From Flavobacteriales bacterium (GTDB taxonomy: Bacteria; Bacteroidota; Bacteroidia; Flavobacteriales_G; Salibacteraceae): a DNA stretch of 62,899 nucleotides. A model generated the notes under the pieces. It did not search any database and had not been told where the DNA came from. It saw only the letters and a list, made by a program, of their open reading frames with translations. Position 1 is the first letter of the stretch; every line of letters starts with the position of its first letter. Location: contig JAGQYO010000004.1 in the NCBI GenBank assembly GCA_020435995.1, forward strand, positions 1-62,899, in the 5' to 3' direction. This document shows, in pieces, positions 9,893 to 19,355 of the stretch. The position numbers and the translations under genes are program-made.

Positions 9893-10503
9893 TGAACATT
9901 AGATTTATTTTCATTTTACCCCTGCTTATTCAGGGGTTTTTTGTTTCTGCACAGTCCGAGGAAGGGTTTAAAGCAGGCCTTAAAGCGGGCTTAAATACCA
10001 GCCAAATGACTGGCGATGGGTATGCGGGGTTCTATAAATTTTCTCCCGTATTTGGCGCATTTGCCAGTCATGGTTTTGGAGAGCACATGAGGTTTCAATA
10101 CGAACTCCTTTACCAGAACAAAGGCAGCCGTGACCCAGCTCGACCCGATGAAGGAAAATACACTTCATATAAAATTGTAATGAACTATATAGAAGTACCT
10201 GTGCTTTGGCAATACAACCTTAAAAAATTTACCTTAGAATTAGGCCCTGGCTTTTCGTTTTTACTCCATACCAAAGAATTAGATGAGAATGGCGTAGTAA
10301 AAGTAAGTACCTACCCGTGGCGCAGTTTTGAATTGGATGGCATGTTGGGGGTCAATTATAATGTAAACGAGCATCTTTTTCTGAACATTCGCTCGCACCA
10401 TTCTATTTCATCAGTAGTTTCTTCCACAGTTGTAAATCGTTACGGTGTTTATGGCGGTGCATGGAATATCGTTATTGCATTTACGGCTAATTATCGTTTT
10501 TAG
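9892..10503 (+). CDS. Small outer-membrane beta-barrel protein (PorT/OMP_b-brl_2 type)
   Basis: A 203-residue exported protein with a signal peptide (1-20, ending VSAQ), then the GLKAGLNTSQMTGDGYAGF strand and turn typical of the PorT-like beta-barrels of Bacteroidota. About eight amphipathic strands follow and the C-terminus is TANYRF, ending in Phe as outer-membrane barrels do. No specific function can be read from it. Translation is probably coupled to the preceding Omp28 gene through TAATG. Its last 17 bases overlap the end of queG on the other strand, leaving no room for a separate terminator. Confidence 0.82.
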   Translation: MNIRFIFILPLLIQGFFVSAQSEEGFKAGLKAGLNTSQMTGDGYAGFYKFSPVFGAFASHGFGEHMRFQYELLYQNKGSRDPARPDEGKYTSYKIVMNYIEVPVLWQYNLKKFTLELGPGFSFLLHTKELDENGVVKVSTYPWRSFELDGMLGVNYNVNEHLFLNIRSHHSISSVVSSTVVNRYGVYGGAWNIVIAFTANYRF

Positions 10504-11431
10504 AAGTCGCTCCTAAAAATCTTAAGTTCCTTTTGAGCCCTTCAAATTTGGTTCTCTTCACCGCCGACTTTTTAAAAATCTCACTAAAAACTTCTTGGGT
10601 AATATCCTTCCACTCCACATTTTTCATTTCCAGTAATTTTGGATGCGGATCAAAGGTTGACTCTGAATGTGGTTTTGAAAACCTATTCCAAGGACACACG
10701 TCTTGACATATATCACAACCAAAGGCCCAATTCTCAAAAGTTTGGGGATTTAAAGCGGGTAAGGCCCCTTTTAACTCAATAGTAAAATAGGAAATACACT
10801 TGCTTCCATCCACCTTGTAGGGTTCAACAATGGCATCAGTGGGGCATGCATCAATACAAGCGGTACACGTCCCACAATAGTCCTTGATAGGCCCATCATA
10901 TTCTAACTCCAAGTCTAGAATTAATTCACAAAGAAAAAAATAAGACCCTGCCTTTGGATGAATAATATTTGTGTGTTTTCCTACCCAGCCCAAACCACTC
11001 TTCCGAGCCCATGCTTTATCCATTACTGGAGCAGAATCTACAAAGGCTCTTCCTTCAAACTGGCCTACTTCATTTTCCAAATCCATCAAAATAGATTTGA
11101 GTTTTCTTTTTATCACAAAGTGATAATCTTCGCCATACGCGTACTTCGAAATCTGAGGCACGTTGGGGTTTTGCTTCTTTTCAGGATAATAATTGAGCAT
11201 AAAAGAAACCACGCTTTTAGCTCCAGGCATAAGTTTACGGGGGTCAACCCTCTTTTCAAAATAGTTTTCCATCCATTTCATTTCGCCGTTTTGCCCCTTG
11301 TTTAACCATTGTTCAAGCTCCTTGGCTTCATTGGTCAATTCTACAGCTTTTGAAATGCCGCAATATGAAAAGCCATATTCAACGGCTTTGGATCGAATAA
11401 AATTTGAAATTTCTTTGGGTGAAGTTCCCAT
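10487..11431 (-). CDS. queG: Epoxyqueuosine reductase QueG
   Basis: QueG performs the last step of queuosine synthesis, reducing epoxyqueuosine in the tRNA wobble position using cobalamin and two [4Fe-4S] clusters. The 314-residue protein has the DUF1730/cobalamin-binding N-terminal half and the ferredoxin-like motifs CGTCTACIDACPTDAI and CDICQDVCPWN, with SKCISYFTIE between them. The ATG at 11431 overlaps the ruvB stop by one base (TAATG). It converges on the small barrel gene with a 17-base overlap. Nothing unusual in the catalytic regions. Confidence 0.96.
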   Translation of the reverse strand: MGTSPKEISNFIRSKAVEYGFSYCGISKAVELTNEAKELEQWLNKGQNGEMKWMENYFEKRVDPRKLMPGAKSVVSFMLNYYPEKKQNPNVPQISKYAYGEDYHFVIKRKLKSILMDLENEVGQFEGRAFVDSAPVMDKAWARKSGLGWVGKHTNIIHPKAGSYFFLCELILDLELEYDGPIKDYCGTCTACIDACPTDAIVEPYKVDGSKCISYFTIELKGALPALNPQTFENWAFGCDICQDVCPWNRFSKPHSESTFDPHPKLLEMKNVEWKDITQEVFSEIFKKSAVKRTKFEGLKRNLRFLGATSKNDN

Positions 11432-12465
11432 TACGAAAACAAGGTTCCTTGATCTGCTTGAGGGGCAATTCCCAAGTGCTTATAAGCCTTCAAAGTAGCT
11501 TCTCTTCCTCTTGGTGTTCTCATTAAAAAACCTTCCTGAATCAGAAAAGGTTCATATACTTCCTCAATAGTTCCAGCATCTTCAGCAACTGCGGTAGCAA
11601 TCGTAGTCAATCCTACTGGCCCACCCCTAAACTTGGTTATGATGGTAGATAAAATTTTGTTATCCATTTCGTCCAATCCATTTTGATCCACATTTAGCGC
11701 ATCAAGGGCATAATTGGAAATTGCCTTATCAATGGTACCATTCCCTTTGATTTGAGCAAAGTCACGCACCCTTCTCAATAGTGCGTTGCAGATTCTGGGG
11801 GTTCCTCTACTCCTACCAGCTAATTCCATTGAGGCCGAAGATTCAATCTCTATATTTAATATCCCAGCAGATCGCTCTACAATACCCTGCAGGGTTTTGG
11901 TATCATAGTATGACAACCTTGAATTAATACCAAACCTCGCTCTTAGGGGTGATGTAAGTAAACCCGATCGCGTGGTAGCGCCGATTAAGGTAAAAGGCTC
12001 TAGGTCGATCTGAACACTACGGGCATTTGGTCCCGAATCAATCATGATATCTATCTTAAAATCCTCCATGGCCGAATACAAAAACTCTTCAACCACAGGA
12101 CTTAATCGATGAATTTCGTCAATAAACAGCACATCGTTCTCTTCCAGATTAGTTAAAAGCCCTGCCAAATCTCCAGGTTTATCCAACACTGGTCCAGAGG
12201 TAATTTTGATTCCCACATTCAATTCGTTGGCAATAATATGAGCCAGCGTTGTTTTGCCTAATCCCGGAGGCCCGTGAAGAAGAACGTGATCAAGGGCTTC
12301 CTTTCGTTGAAGGGCAGCTTGCACAAAAATCCGCAGATTTTCAAGTGTTTTTTCCTGCCCAGTAAAATCCCCAAACTCTTTAGGTCGAAGCACTTTCTCA
12401 ATATCCTTATCGGCTGAGCTGAGATGATCAGAATTAGGATTAAGATTCTCGTTGTACGTGGACAT
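11431..12465 (-). CDS. ruvB: Holliday junction DNA helicase RuvB
   Basis: RuvB is the AAA+ motor that drives branch migration with RuvA. The 344-residue protein has Walker [13 protein letters not shown], Walker B DEIHR, the sensor 1 segment [10 protein letters not shown], and the C-terminal winged helix ending in [11 protein letters not shown]. All catalytic motifs are intact and the length is normal. It lies downstream of coxA behind a strong hairpin and is probably transcribed with queG. Confidence 0.97.
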   Translation of the reverse strand: MSTYNENLNPNSDHLSSADKDIEKVLRPKEFGDFTGQEKTLENLRIFVQAALQRKEALDHVLLHGPPGLGKTTLAHIIANELNVGIKITSGPVLDKPGDLAGLLTNLEENDVLFIDEIHRLSPVVEEFLYSAMEDFKIDIMIDSGPNARSVQIDLEPFTLIGATTRSGLLTSPLRARFGINSRLSYYDTKTLQGIVERSAGILNIEIESSASMELAGRSRGTPRICNALLRRVRDFAQIKGNGTIDKAISNYALDALNVDQNGLDEMDNKILSTIITKFRGGPVGLTTIATAVAEDAGTIEEVYEPFLIQEGFLMRTPRGREATLKAYKHLGIAPQADQGTLFS

Positions 12466-12487
12466 AATTCAAATGTAGAGAGAAAAA

Positions 12488-12521
12488 AAATGTCCTTAAC
12501 CCGCATGGATTAAGGACATTT
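12488..12521 (-). terminator. Intrinsic terminator after the ACIII-cox operon
   Basis: A perfect 12-bp inverted repeat (12488-12499 with 12510-12521, loop 10 bases) lies just downstream of coxA on the minus strand. The A-run at 12483-12490 gives a U-tract in the transcript. It should end the long respiratory mRNA before ruvB. Confidence 0.85.
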
Positions 12522-12543
12522 CAACAAAGTCAATTTTTTATAC

Positions 12544-14301
12544 TTAGTGACCTTCACCATCTACCTCACCTTCCTCCAATGGAACGGTCTGAGGTACGAA
12601 GTCATGTTCTTTTCCTGGCTTGCTATAATCATAAGCCCATCGGTGTACAACCGGTAAATCACCAACCCAATTACCGTGAATATGTTCTACAGGTGTAGTC
12701 CATTCGAGTGAGTTAGCTCCCCAAGGATTTTGTGGTGCCCGTGGCCCTCTAAACATGCTATAAACAAAATTGAAGGCAAAAATGAACTGCGCTAAGCCTC
12801 CAACGATGGCAAACAATGTTACTAAAATAGAGATATCTTGTAGGCCATCGAAAAGTGGAAATTCAGAATAAGTATAATATCGTCTTGGAACACCCGCTAA
12901 TCCTTGAAAGTGCTGTGGGAAGAACACCCCGTAAGCACAGATAAACGTGATCCAAAAATGGAGGTAGCCAAGCTTTTTGTTCAACATCCTTCCCCACATT
13001 TTAGGGAACCAATGGTAAACTCCAGCAAACATTGCCATAACCGCTGAAAGCCCCATTACAATATGAAAATGCGCCACAACAAAATAGGTGTCATGTAAAT
13101 TTATATCCAATGCTGCATCTGCTAAGATAATTCCAGTAACTCCACCAGTGATAAACGTAGAAACCATGGCAATAGCGAACATCATAGCTGGCGTAAACCG
13201 AATACTACCCTTCCACAAAGTGGTTAAGTAATTAAATGCCTTAACCGCCGACGGTATTGCAATGAGCAGCGTTGTAAACACAAAAACACTTCCAATAAAC
13301 GGATTCATACCACTTACATACATGTGATGGCCCCATACGATAAAGGATAAAAATCCAATTGCTAATATAGACCCGATCATGGCGCGGTATCCAAAAATAG
13401 GCTTCCTTGCGTTACATGAAATTACTTCAGAGGCAATACCGAATGCGGGAAGGATAATAATATAAACCTCTGGATGCCCTAAAAACCAAAATAGGTGATG
13501 GTATAATAAAGGGCTACCACCTGTACGATCCAATGCTTCACCAGCAATATAAATATCAGATAAATAGAAAGAAGTACCAAAGGACCTATCAAAGATTAAT
13601 AGAAGTGCAGCAGCAAAAAGCACTGGAAAACTTAAAACTCCAATAATGGCCGTAACAAAAAGCGCCCAAACAGTTAGGGGCAACCTTGTCATATTCATTC
13701 CTTTGGTTCTCAAGTTGATAATGGTAACTATATAATTTAATCCACCCAACAGAGAAGAAATAATGAACAATGACATGGAAACCAGCCACAGCGTCATTCC
13801 AGCGCCAGACCCAGGCATAGCCTCAGGCACTGCGCTTAGAGGGGGGTACACAGTCCAACCACCAGCGGCAGGTCCACTTTCTACAAAAAGAGATGCAATC
13901 ATCACTACCGAGGACCCAAAAAAGAACCAATATGAAAGCATATTCAAAAAGCCAGAAGCCATATCCCTAGCTCCAATTTGTAGCGGTATTAAAAGATTCG
14001 CAAAGGTTCCACTCAATCCTGCGGTTAATAGGAAAAATACCATTATGGTACCGTGGATAGTAACTAAAGCCAAATACATATTTGGATCTAACACTCCACC
14101 TGGCGCCCATTTGTCACCAAGGAATACGTTTAATATTGAAAAGCTTTCACCTGGCCAAGCTAATTGCAATCTAAAGAGCAACGACATTATCATTCCTATG
14201 AATGCCATGATGGTTCCCGTAATCAAAAACTGACGAGAAATCATTTTATGATCGTGGCTAAATAAGTACTTTGTAATAAAGGGTTCTGAGTGACCTGACA
14301 T
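12544..14301 (-). CDS. coxA: Cytochrome c oxidase subunit I (aa3 type)
   Basis: The catalytic heme-copper subunit that reduces O2 to water and pumps protons in the inner membrane. The 585-residue, roughly 12-helix protein shows the CuB/cross-linked Tyr motif GHPEVYIIILP, the CuB His pair in VWGHHMYVSG, the heme a3/a ligands in HDTYFVVAHFHIVMG, and a K-pathway Lys in AVKAFNYL. The Glu in GHPEVY marks a type A1 enzyme. It is the last gene of the actABCDEF-coxB-coxA run. In Flavobacterium johnsoniae the aa3 oxidase forms a supercomplex with ACIII, and this gene order fits that. Subunit III is not in the window. Confidence 0.97.
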   Translation of the reverse strand: MSGHSEPFITKYLFSHDHKMISRQFLITGTIMAFIGMIMSLLFRLQLAWPGESFSILNVFLGDKWAPGGVLDPNMYLALVTIHGTIMVFFLLTAGLSGTFANLLIPLQIGARDMASGFLNMLSYWFFFGSSVVMIASLFVESGPAAGGWTVYPPLSAVPEAMPGSGAGMTLWLVSMSLFIISSLLGGLNYIVTIINLRTKGMNMTRLPLTVWALFVTAIIGVLSFPVLFAAALLLIFDRSFGTSFYLSDIYIAGEALDRTGGSPLLYHHLFWFLGHPEVYIIILPAFGIASEVISCNARKPIFGYRAMIGSILAIGFLSFIVWGHHMYVSGMNPFIGSVFVFTTLLIAIPSAVKAFNYLTTLWKGSIRFTPAMMFAIAMVSTFITGGVTGIILADAALDINLHDTYFVVAHFHIVMGLSAVMAMFAGVYHWFPKMWGRMLNKKLGYLHFWITFICAYGVFFPQHFQGLAGVPRRYYTYSEFPLFDGLQDISILVTLFAIVGGLAQFIFAFNFVYSMFRGPRAPQNPWGANSLEWTTPVEHIHGNWVGDLPVVHRWAYDYSKPGKEHDFVPQTVPLEEGEVDGEGH

Positions 14302-14323
14302 CTTAATTTCCTATTAAAGTGTA

Positions 14324-15478
14324 TTAATTAGTTCCAGCTACGAAAAATTTCTTTTGCTCGGATAGCCATTTCTGATAATCGGCTTCCGATTCGACTATAA
14401 TATTCATCTGCATATTGTAGTGTGCAGTTCCACATATTTTGTTGCAAAGCAACAAGTAGTTGAAATTTGGATCCCCAACTTTCTTTCTCATTTCATCCGT
14501 TGTAATTATCGGCGTAAAATAGAAATTGGTAATCATTCCAGGAACTGCGTTCATTTGTGCCCGAAAATGAGGCATGAAAGCAGAATGAATAACATCTTGA
14601 GAGCGAATCTGAAAGTTTACTGGTTTTCCAACTGGAATATGAAACTCCACCTTGGTTAAAATATCGTCATCAGCAACCGAATAATCCTCATTTTCTCCTT
14701 GAGCATACATTTGTTCTAACCTACCCTTTTGTTTCTTTTTGAGGGCTATTTTATCCAAAATCTCCATATCGGTTTTTCCCCCGGGATAAACCTCAGCCCG
14801 ACTTGCCTCCAGTTCTGCGGCTTCCGCATCCATTTCGCTCAATCTTTCCTTCAATTTCGTTTCGTTAATAATGCCCAAAGGATTTGTTGCCGAAATCATT
14901 AAATAATTTGATTTACCAAGAACATTATCTTCACCCGCATACCTAGCTGTCCAATCAAATTGCCTGGCGTACAATTCAATGTTGATTGAATCATCAGGTG
15001 TATCCAACATTGCCGAATTCCAAGTCGTTAACCCGTAAATAATGATTATAGCCAACACAACCGCTGGAGCCGAAGTCCATATCAACTCCAATTTATTGTT
15101 GTGAGTAACAAACGTTGCCTTGGGGCTAACCGTATTGGCGTATCGATAAGAAAAATAAGCCAATAAAATATGTGTGATAACAAATACAATCGTAATGATC
15201 AGGAAGTTGAAATTCAACAATGTATCAATCGCAGCCCCATGTTCAGATGCTGACTCAGGGAGAAAGTATTGCTTATATGCAACCCACAAGTAAATAAAGA
15301 ATGCGAAAAATCCAGCTACAAATAGCACTAAACTTATTCGCAAGCTATTTGTTTCGCGAGGGGAAACACTGATCCCATCCTCTCCTTGCAAAAAATTAGA
15401 GATTTCAAATACCCGAATTACCTGCACTATGGCAGCAATACCGAGAACAATTACAAGAAATATTAAGAAAGATGCCAT
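14324..15478 (-). CDS. coxB: Cytochrome c oxidase subunit II, CuA-binding
   Basis: This subunit takes electrons from cytochrome c (or directly from ACIII) through its CuA centre. The 384-residue protein has a leading membrane helix (about 2-20), two further helices (about 48-68 and 90-112), then a periplasmic cupredoxin domain. CuA ligands are visible: the His of DVIHSAFMPHFR and the Cys, Cys, His and Met of CNKICGTAHYNM. The residue between the two Cys that is Glu in the mitochondrial enzyme is Lys here. A charged insertion of about 60 residues rich in Glu and Lys splits the domain. It is placed between actF and coxA with short gaps. Confidence 0.95.
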   Translation of the reverse strand: MASFLIFLVIVLGIAAIVQVIRVFEISNFLQGEDGISVSPRETNSLRISLVLFVAGFFAFFIYLWVAYKQYFLPESASEHGAAIDTLLNFNFLIITIVFVITHILLAYFSYRYANTVSPKATFVTHNNKLELIWTSAPAVVLAIIIIYGLTTWNSAMLDTPDDSINIELYARQFDWTARYAGEDNVLGKSNYLMISATNPLGIINETKLKERLSEMDAEAAELEASRAEVYPGGKTDMEILDKIALKKKQKGRLEQMYAQGENEDYSVADDDILTKVEFHIPVGKPVNFQIRSQDVIHSAFMPHFRAQMNAVPGMITNFYFTPIITTDEMRKKVGDPNFNYLLLCNKICGTAHYNMQMNIIVESEADYQKWLSEQKKFFVAGTN

Positions 15479-15505
15479 GTTCGTTAAACTTCTTTTGTTA
15501 TCCTA

Positions 15506-16729
15506 TTAATGAATTTCGTGATGTATACTTTCTTGATAGAAAGGGTGGTTTTTCGCAACCAATGGAGCTTTTGTCAGGGCGTTTAATACAACGTAAGAAA
15601 ACAATCCTAAAAACCCTAATGCAAGTCCAATTTCTATAAACCCAATGGTACCATGCTCTTGCATCGTGCCTGGAATAATCATCATATAAGTATCTAACCA
15701 GTGTCCAATAAGTACAATAATACCAATGGTAATTAAAAAACCATAATTTCTTTTGTGATCTCTGTCCATTAAGGCAATCATAGGGAAAAGGAAATTTACC
15801 AAGAACATTCCCCAATAGATATAAGTGTAATCCTCAATTCTAGGAATGAAATACGTTACTTCCTCAGGAATATTAGCATACCAAATCAACATAAATTGAG
15901 AGAAAAACAAATACGCCCATAAAAACGATACGCCAAATACCCATTTTCCTAAATCGTGGATATGACTAGCGTTCAATTGTGGTAAGAAACCGTTTTTCTT
16001 TAAATACAAGGCCAAAAGCGTGGTGACAACCATCCCCGTTAACCAAATTCCTGAGAATGTATACCACCCAAATAGTGTTGAGTACCAGTGGGTATCAATC
16101 GACATGATCCAATCCCATGATGCTGCACTAGAAGAGTAACCGAAGAATACAAGAAAAATGGCTGCATCTCGTACATTAGCGAAATGACGCTTTCTATCGA
16201 AGCCTAAATCCTCTTCCAAAGATTTTGTTCTGAAACGTTTCCAAAACCAAATCCAAACACCTAAAAATAAAATGGCTCGAACCCAGAAAAATGGAAGATT
16301 TAAGTATCCCGATTTCCCAGCGATAATAGAATCAAATAATGGACTCTCAGGATCAGTTACCGCTGGATCCATCCAGTGGTACAAATGATGAAAATGAAAT
16401 GTTCCCGCAGCAAAAACCAAAATGAGAAAAAATGCGCCAACGGGCATAAAAGCTCCTAAAGCCTCAAGAATTCTTTTGATAACAACAGCCCAACCTGCTT
16501 CTGCAACATATTGTACCGCCATAAAAAACGTCGCTGCCAATGCAATTCCAAAAAAGAAAAATCCATTGATCAACACATTCGACCACAACCTTGCCACGGC
16601 AAGATGATGGTGGTGTTCATCACTTGAACCAAATATGTTTGCGATTCCCAATACTAAAGCAATTAAACCTACACCCATCAATATGAATGTTGTTCTTTTT
16701 AATTTGCTTGAAAACGTGAACTGTTCCAT
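15506..16729 (-). CDS. actF: ACIII subunit ActF, NrfD-like membrane subunit 2
   Basis: ActF is the second polytopic quinol-side subunit of alternative complex III, a quinol:cytochrome c/oxidase oxidoreductase unrelated to bc1. The 407-residue protein has about ten hydrophobic helices, beginning with FILMGVGLIALVLGIANIFG after a short cytoplasmic leader, and a His-rich loop (SSDEHHHHLA). Family assignment rests on sequence resemblance and on its place after actE and before coxB. Confidence 0.93.
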   Translation of the reverse strand: MEQFTFSSKLKRTTFILMGVGLIALVLGIANIFGSSDEHHHHLAVARLWSNVLINGFFFFGIALAATFFMAVQYVAEAGWAVVIKRILEALGAFMPVGAFFLILVFAAGTFHFHHLYHWMDPAVTDPESPLFDSIIAGKSGYLNLPFFWVRAILFLGVWIWFWKRFRTKSLEEDLGFDRKRHFANVRDAAIFLVFFGYSSSAASWDWIMSIDTHWYSTLFGWYTFSGIWLTGMVVTTLLALYLKKNGFLPQLNASHIHDLGKWVFGVSFLWAYLFFSQFMLIWYANIPEEVTYFIPRIEDYTYIYWGMFLVNFLFPMIALMDRDHKRNYGFLITIGIIVLIGHWLDTYMMIIPGTMQEHGTIGFIEIGLALGFLGLFSYVVLNALTKAPLVAKNHPFYQESIHHEIH

Positions 16730-16755
16730 TTATTGAACTTTTCTATCCTTTTGTA

Positions 16756-17394
16756 TTAACCTTCTTTTCCTTCTGAAACAGGAGCCGCTTTGTCCGACAC
16801 ATCGGCTACCGCTTCTTTCTTACTTCCTGCTGGATTCTGCAATGTTTGAACGTAACGAATTATCGTCCATCTTTCCGTCTTAGTCAACTGAGAAGCATGT
16901 GCTCCCATTAAGTTCTTTCCGTATGTAATGCTATGAAACATTTTTCCCTCAGAAAGGTCTTTAAGCTGTTTGCTATAGGATGGTGGTGGTGGATATTCGC
17001 TATTGGTAGGAATTGGACCATCTCCCTGCCCAGATTTCCCATGACAATGCTTACAAAACCTATCATATAATTCTTTTCCTTTGGCAATGCTTTCAGGAGA
17101 ATTCGCAACCGGGTTTTTCAGACTATCTGATGCCATATAACCATCAAAACTATTAGGTAGGGCATACGGCAAATAGTCCATTCCTCGTGGTATTGTATTA
17201 GAGGCAGGAAGCCTTGCCGACATCACAGTGTCTCCATAAAACAAGTTTTCTCCATAAGTTTCGAAAGACGGAGAACGGTACATGTCGGGCATGTATTCAA
17301 TACCAGGGCTATTTGGATCTGATTTACAAGAATCAAAAACAAATGCTGCGACTAACGCTGCACCCATTAAACCTATTAACCTAATCAACTTCAT
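16756..17394 (-). CDS. actE: ACIII subunit ActE, monoheme c lipoprotein
   Basis: ActE is the single-heme cytochrome c subunit that passes electrons out of ACIII. The 212-residue protein has a lipoprotein signal (VFDSC, Cys23), so it is anchored by lipid in the periplasm. It has one heme-binding CKHCH (in FCKHCHGKSGQGDG) and a downstream Met ligand candidate in KNLMGAHASQL. The Ala/Pro/Glu-rich C-terminal tail looks flexible. It lies between actD and actF. Confidence 0.94.
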   Translation of the reverse strand: MKLIRLIGLMGAALVAAFVFDSCKSDPNSPGIEYMPDMYRSPSFETYGENLFYGDTVMSARLPASNTIPRGMDYLPYALPNSFDGYMASDSLKNPVANSPESIAKGKELYDRFCKHCHGKSGQGDGPIPTNSEYPPPPSYSKQLKDLSEGKMFHSITYGKNLMGAHASQLTKTERWTIIRYVQTLQNPAGSKKEAVADVSDKAAPVSEGKEG

Positions 17395-17413
17395 TCCAAT
17401 GGTCTTTTCTCAA

Positions 17414-17944
17414 TTACTTTTCAAATACTTCAACCGTACCTGTTTCCTTCAATATTCCTTCTAAATCTTCCTTGGAAAACTTACTGTTATCAGAAGGAAT
17501 AATTTCAATGGCAAAATGATCATCCGTTGTTCTCGGATGTGGATTTTTCGCACTTACCCCAGGTAAAGTCCAATTTCTAATGAAATATGTCAATGCCATG
17601 CCGTGCGCAGCACAAAGTACAGTAAATTCAAATAAAATTGGAACAAACGCAGCCATGTTCTGTACGAAGTAATTATTTGGTTTACCACCAATATCCATGG
17701 GCCAATCCAAAATCATAAAGTACCACAATCCAACCACCGATAATACAGCGCCTGTAAGTCCGTATAAAAATGCAGCAATGGCAATTCTAGTCCACTTAAC
17801 ACCCACAATCCTCTCAATACCATGGATAGGAAAAGGGGAGTATACTTCATTCACCTTAATACCTTTTCCAACAAGAACACGAGCTCCATCGGAAAGGATC
17901 CCATCGTCATCGTAAAGGCCGTATAGTTTTAAACTACTACTCAT
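17414..17944 (-). CDS. actD: ACIII subunit ActD (DUF3341)
   Basis: A 176-residue membrane subunit of ACIII with two hydrophobic helices (about residues 52-78 and 98-122) in a hairpin and a soluble N-terminal DUF3341 domain (LYGLYDDDGILSDGARVL). In the family it clamps the ActC/ActF membrane part. It sits 12 bases after actC in the same operon. Confidence 0.94.
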   Translation of the reverse strand: MSSSLKLYGLYDDDGILSDGARVLVGKGIKVNEVYSPFPIHGIERIVGVKWTRIAIAAFLYGLTGAVLSVVGLWYFMILDWPMDIGGKPNNYFVQNMAAFVPILFEFTVLCAAHGMALTYFIRNWTLPGVSAKNPHPRTTDDHFAIEIIPSDNSKFSKEDLEGILKETGTVEVFEK

Positions 17945-17956
17945 TGATCGCAGTTT

Positions 17957-19330
17957 TTAGTGTTTTTTGTTTTTATAATTATCACCTGAAGACTTTAAGA
18001 TAGACTTCAATTCATTCAGAGCAAGCACTGGGAATGTTCTTGCATATAGCAAAAACAAAACAAAGAAAATTCCTATAGTACCGATAAATATTCCAATATC
18101 CACAAATGTTGGGTGGAACAAGGTCCAGTTAGCTGGAATATAATCACGGTGCAACGACGTTACAATAATCACAAAACGCTCGAACCACATACCTATGTTA
18201 ACGAAAATTGAAATGATAAAAGAAGCAACTATGTTTTTTCTCACCTTTTCGAAGAAAAACAACAGCGGCGTTACCACGTTACACGTCATCATAGAGGCGT
18301 ATGCCCACCAGTAAGGTCCTGTAGCTCTATTTAAAAATGCATATTGCTCGAATTCTACGCCTGAGTAATAAGCTATAAAAAGCTCGGTAAGATAAGCTAC
18401 ACCCACCATTGAACCCGTAATCACGATTACGATGTTCATGTATTCAATGTGCTTTCGAGTAATATATGACTCTAAGCTTACTACTTTTCTAGCTGTGATA
18501 AGCAGTGTTTGAACCATAGCAAATCCAGAGAAGATCGCACCCGCCACAAAGTATGGAGGGAAAATGGTTGTATGCCATCCTGGAATAACGGAAGTAGCAA
18601 AGTCCATAGATACAATAGAGTGAACCGAGAATACAAGTGGCGTTGCCAATCCTGCAAGAACCAAGGATACTTCTTCAAATCGAATCCATTGCTTGATTTT
18701 TCCGCTCCAACCGAATGACAATATTGAATACACCGCTCTCGGGCCACGACGCGTAGCTCTGTCGCGAATTGTTGCAAAATCGGGAATCAATCCAATGTAC
18801 CAGAAAACCAACGATACCGAAAAATATGTCGAAATCGCAAACACGTCCCAAAGTAGTGGCGAGTTAAAGTTCACCCACAGTGAACCAAACTGGTTGGGAA
18901 TAGGGAAAACCCAATAAGCCATCCAAATTCTTCCCATGTGGATGCCAGGAAACAAGGCCGCCATCATTACAGCAAAGATGGTCATAGCTTCTGCCGACCT
19001 ATTAATGGCCATTCTCCATTTCTGACGAAACAGAAGAAGTACTGCCGAAATAAGTGTTCCAGCGTGGCCAATTCCAACCCACCAAACAAAATTCGTAATA
19101 TCCCAAGCCCAATCGATGGTGGTATTCAGTCCCCACACTCCGATTCCACGACCAATTGTATATGTAATGCAGCCCAATCCCCAAATCGCCGTAATAACAG
19201 CAACCGTAAAGGCCATATACCACAATTTATTTGCTCTTCCTTCTACAGGAGCACAGACATCTTCAGTTATCTGATGATAGGTCTTGTTTCCTAAAATGAG
19301 CGGGTATCTTATTTCTGATTCCTTATGCAT
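17957..19330 (-). CDS. actC: ACIII subunit ActC, NrfD/PsrC-like quinol-binding subunit
   Basis: ActC is the main quinol-oxidising membrane subunit of ACIII, homologous to PsrC of polysulfide reductase. The 457-residue protein has about ten helices, with characteristic segments NFVWWVGIGHAGTLISAVLL and FPGIHMGRIWMAYWVFPIPN. The charged and His residues in these helices are thought to form the quinol site and a proton path in the family. It follows actB by 25 bases. Confidence 0.95.
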   Translation of the reverse strand: MHKESEIRYPLILGNKTYHQITEDVCAPVEGRANKLWYMAFTVAVITAIWGLGCITYTIGRGIGVWGLNTTIDWAWDITNFVWWVGIGHAGTLISAVLLLFRQKWRMAINRSAEAMTIFAVMMAALFPGIHMGRIWMAYWVFPIPNQFGSLWVNFNSPLLWDVFAISTYFSVSLVFWYIGLIPDFATIRDRATRRGPRAVYSILSFGWSGKIKQWIRFEEVSLVLAGLATPLVFSVHSIVSMDFATSVIPGWHTTIFPPYFVAGAIFSGFAMVQTLLITARKVVSLESYITRKHIEYMNIVIVITGSMVGVAYLTELFIAYYSGVEFEQYAFLNRATGPYWWAYASMMTCNVVTPLLFFFEKVRKNIVASFIISIFVNIGMWFERFVIIVTSLHRDYIPANWTLFHPTFVDIGIFIGTIGIFFVLFLLYARTFPVLALNELKSILKSSGDNYKNKKH

Positions 19331-19355
19331 GGCTATTTCTAGGTATTCCTTTTAA

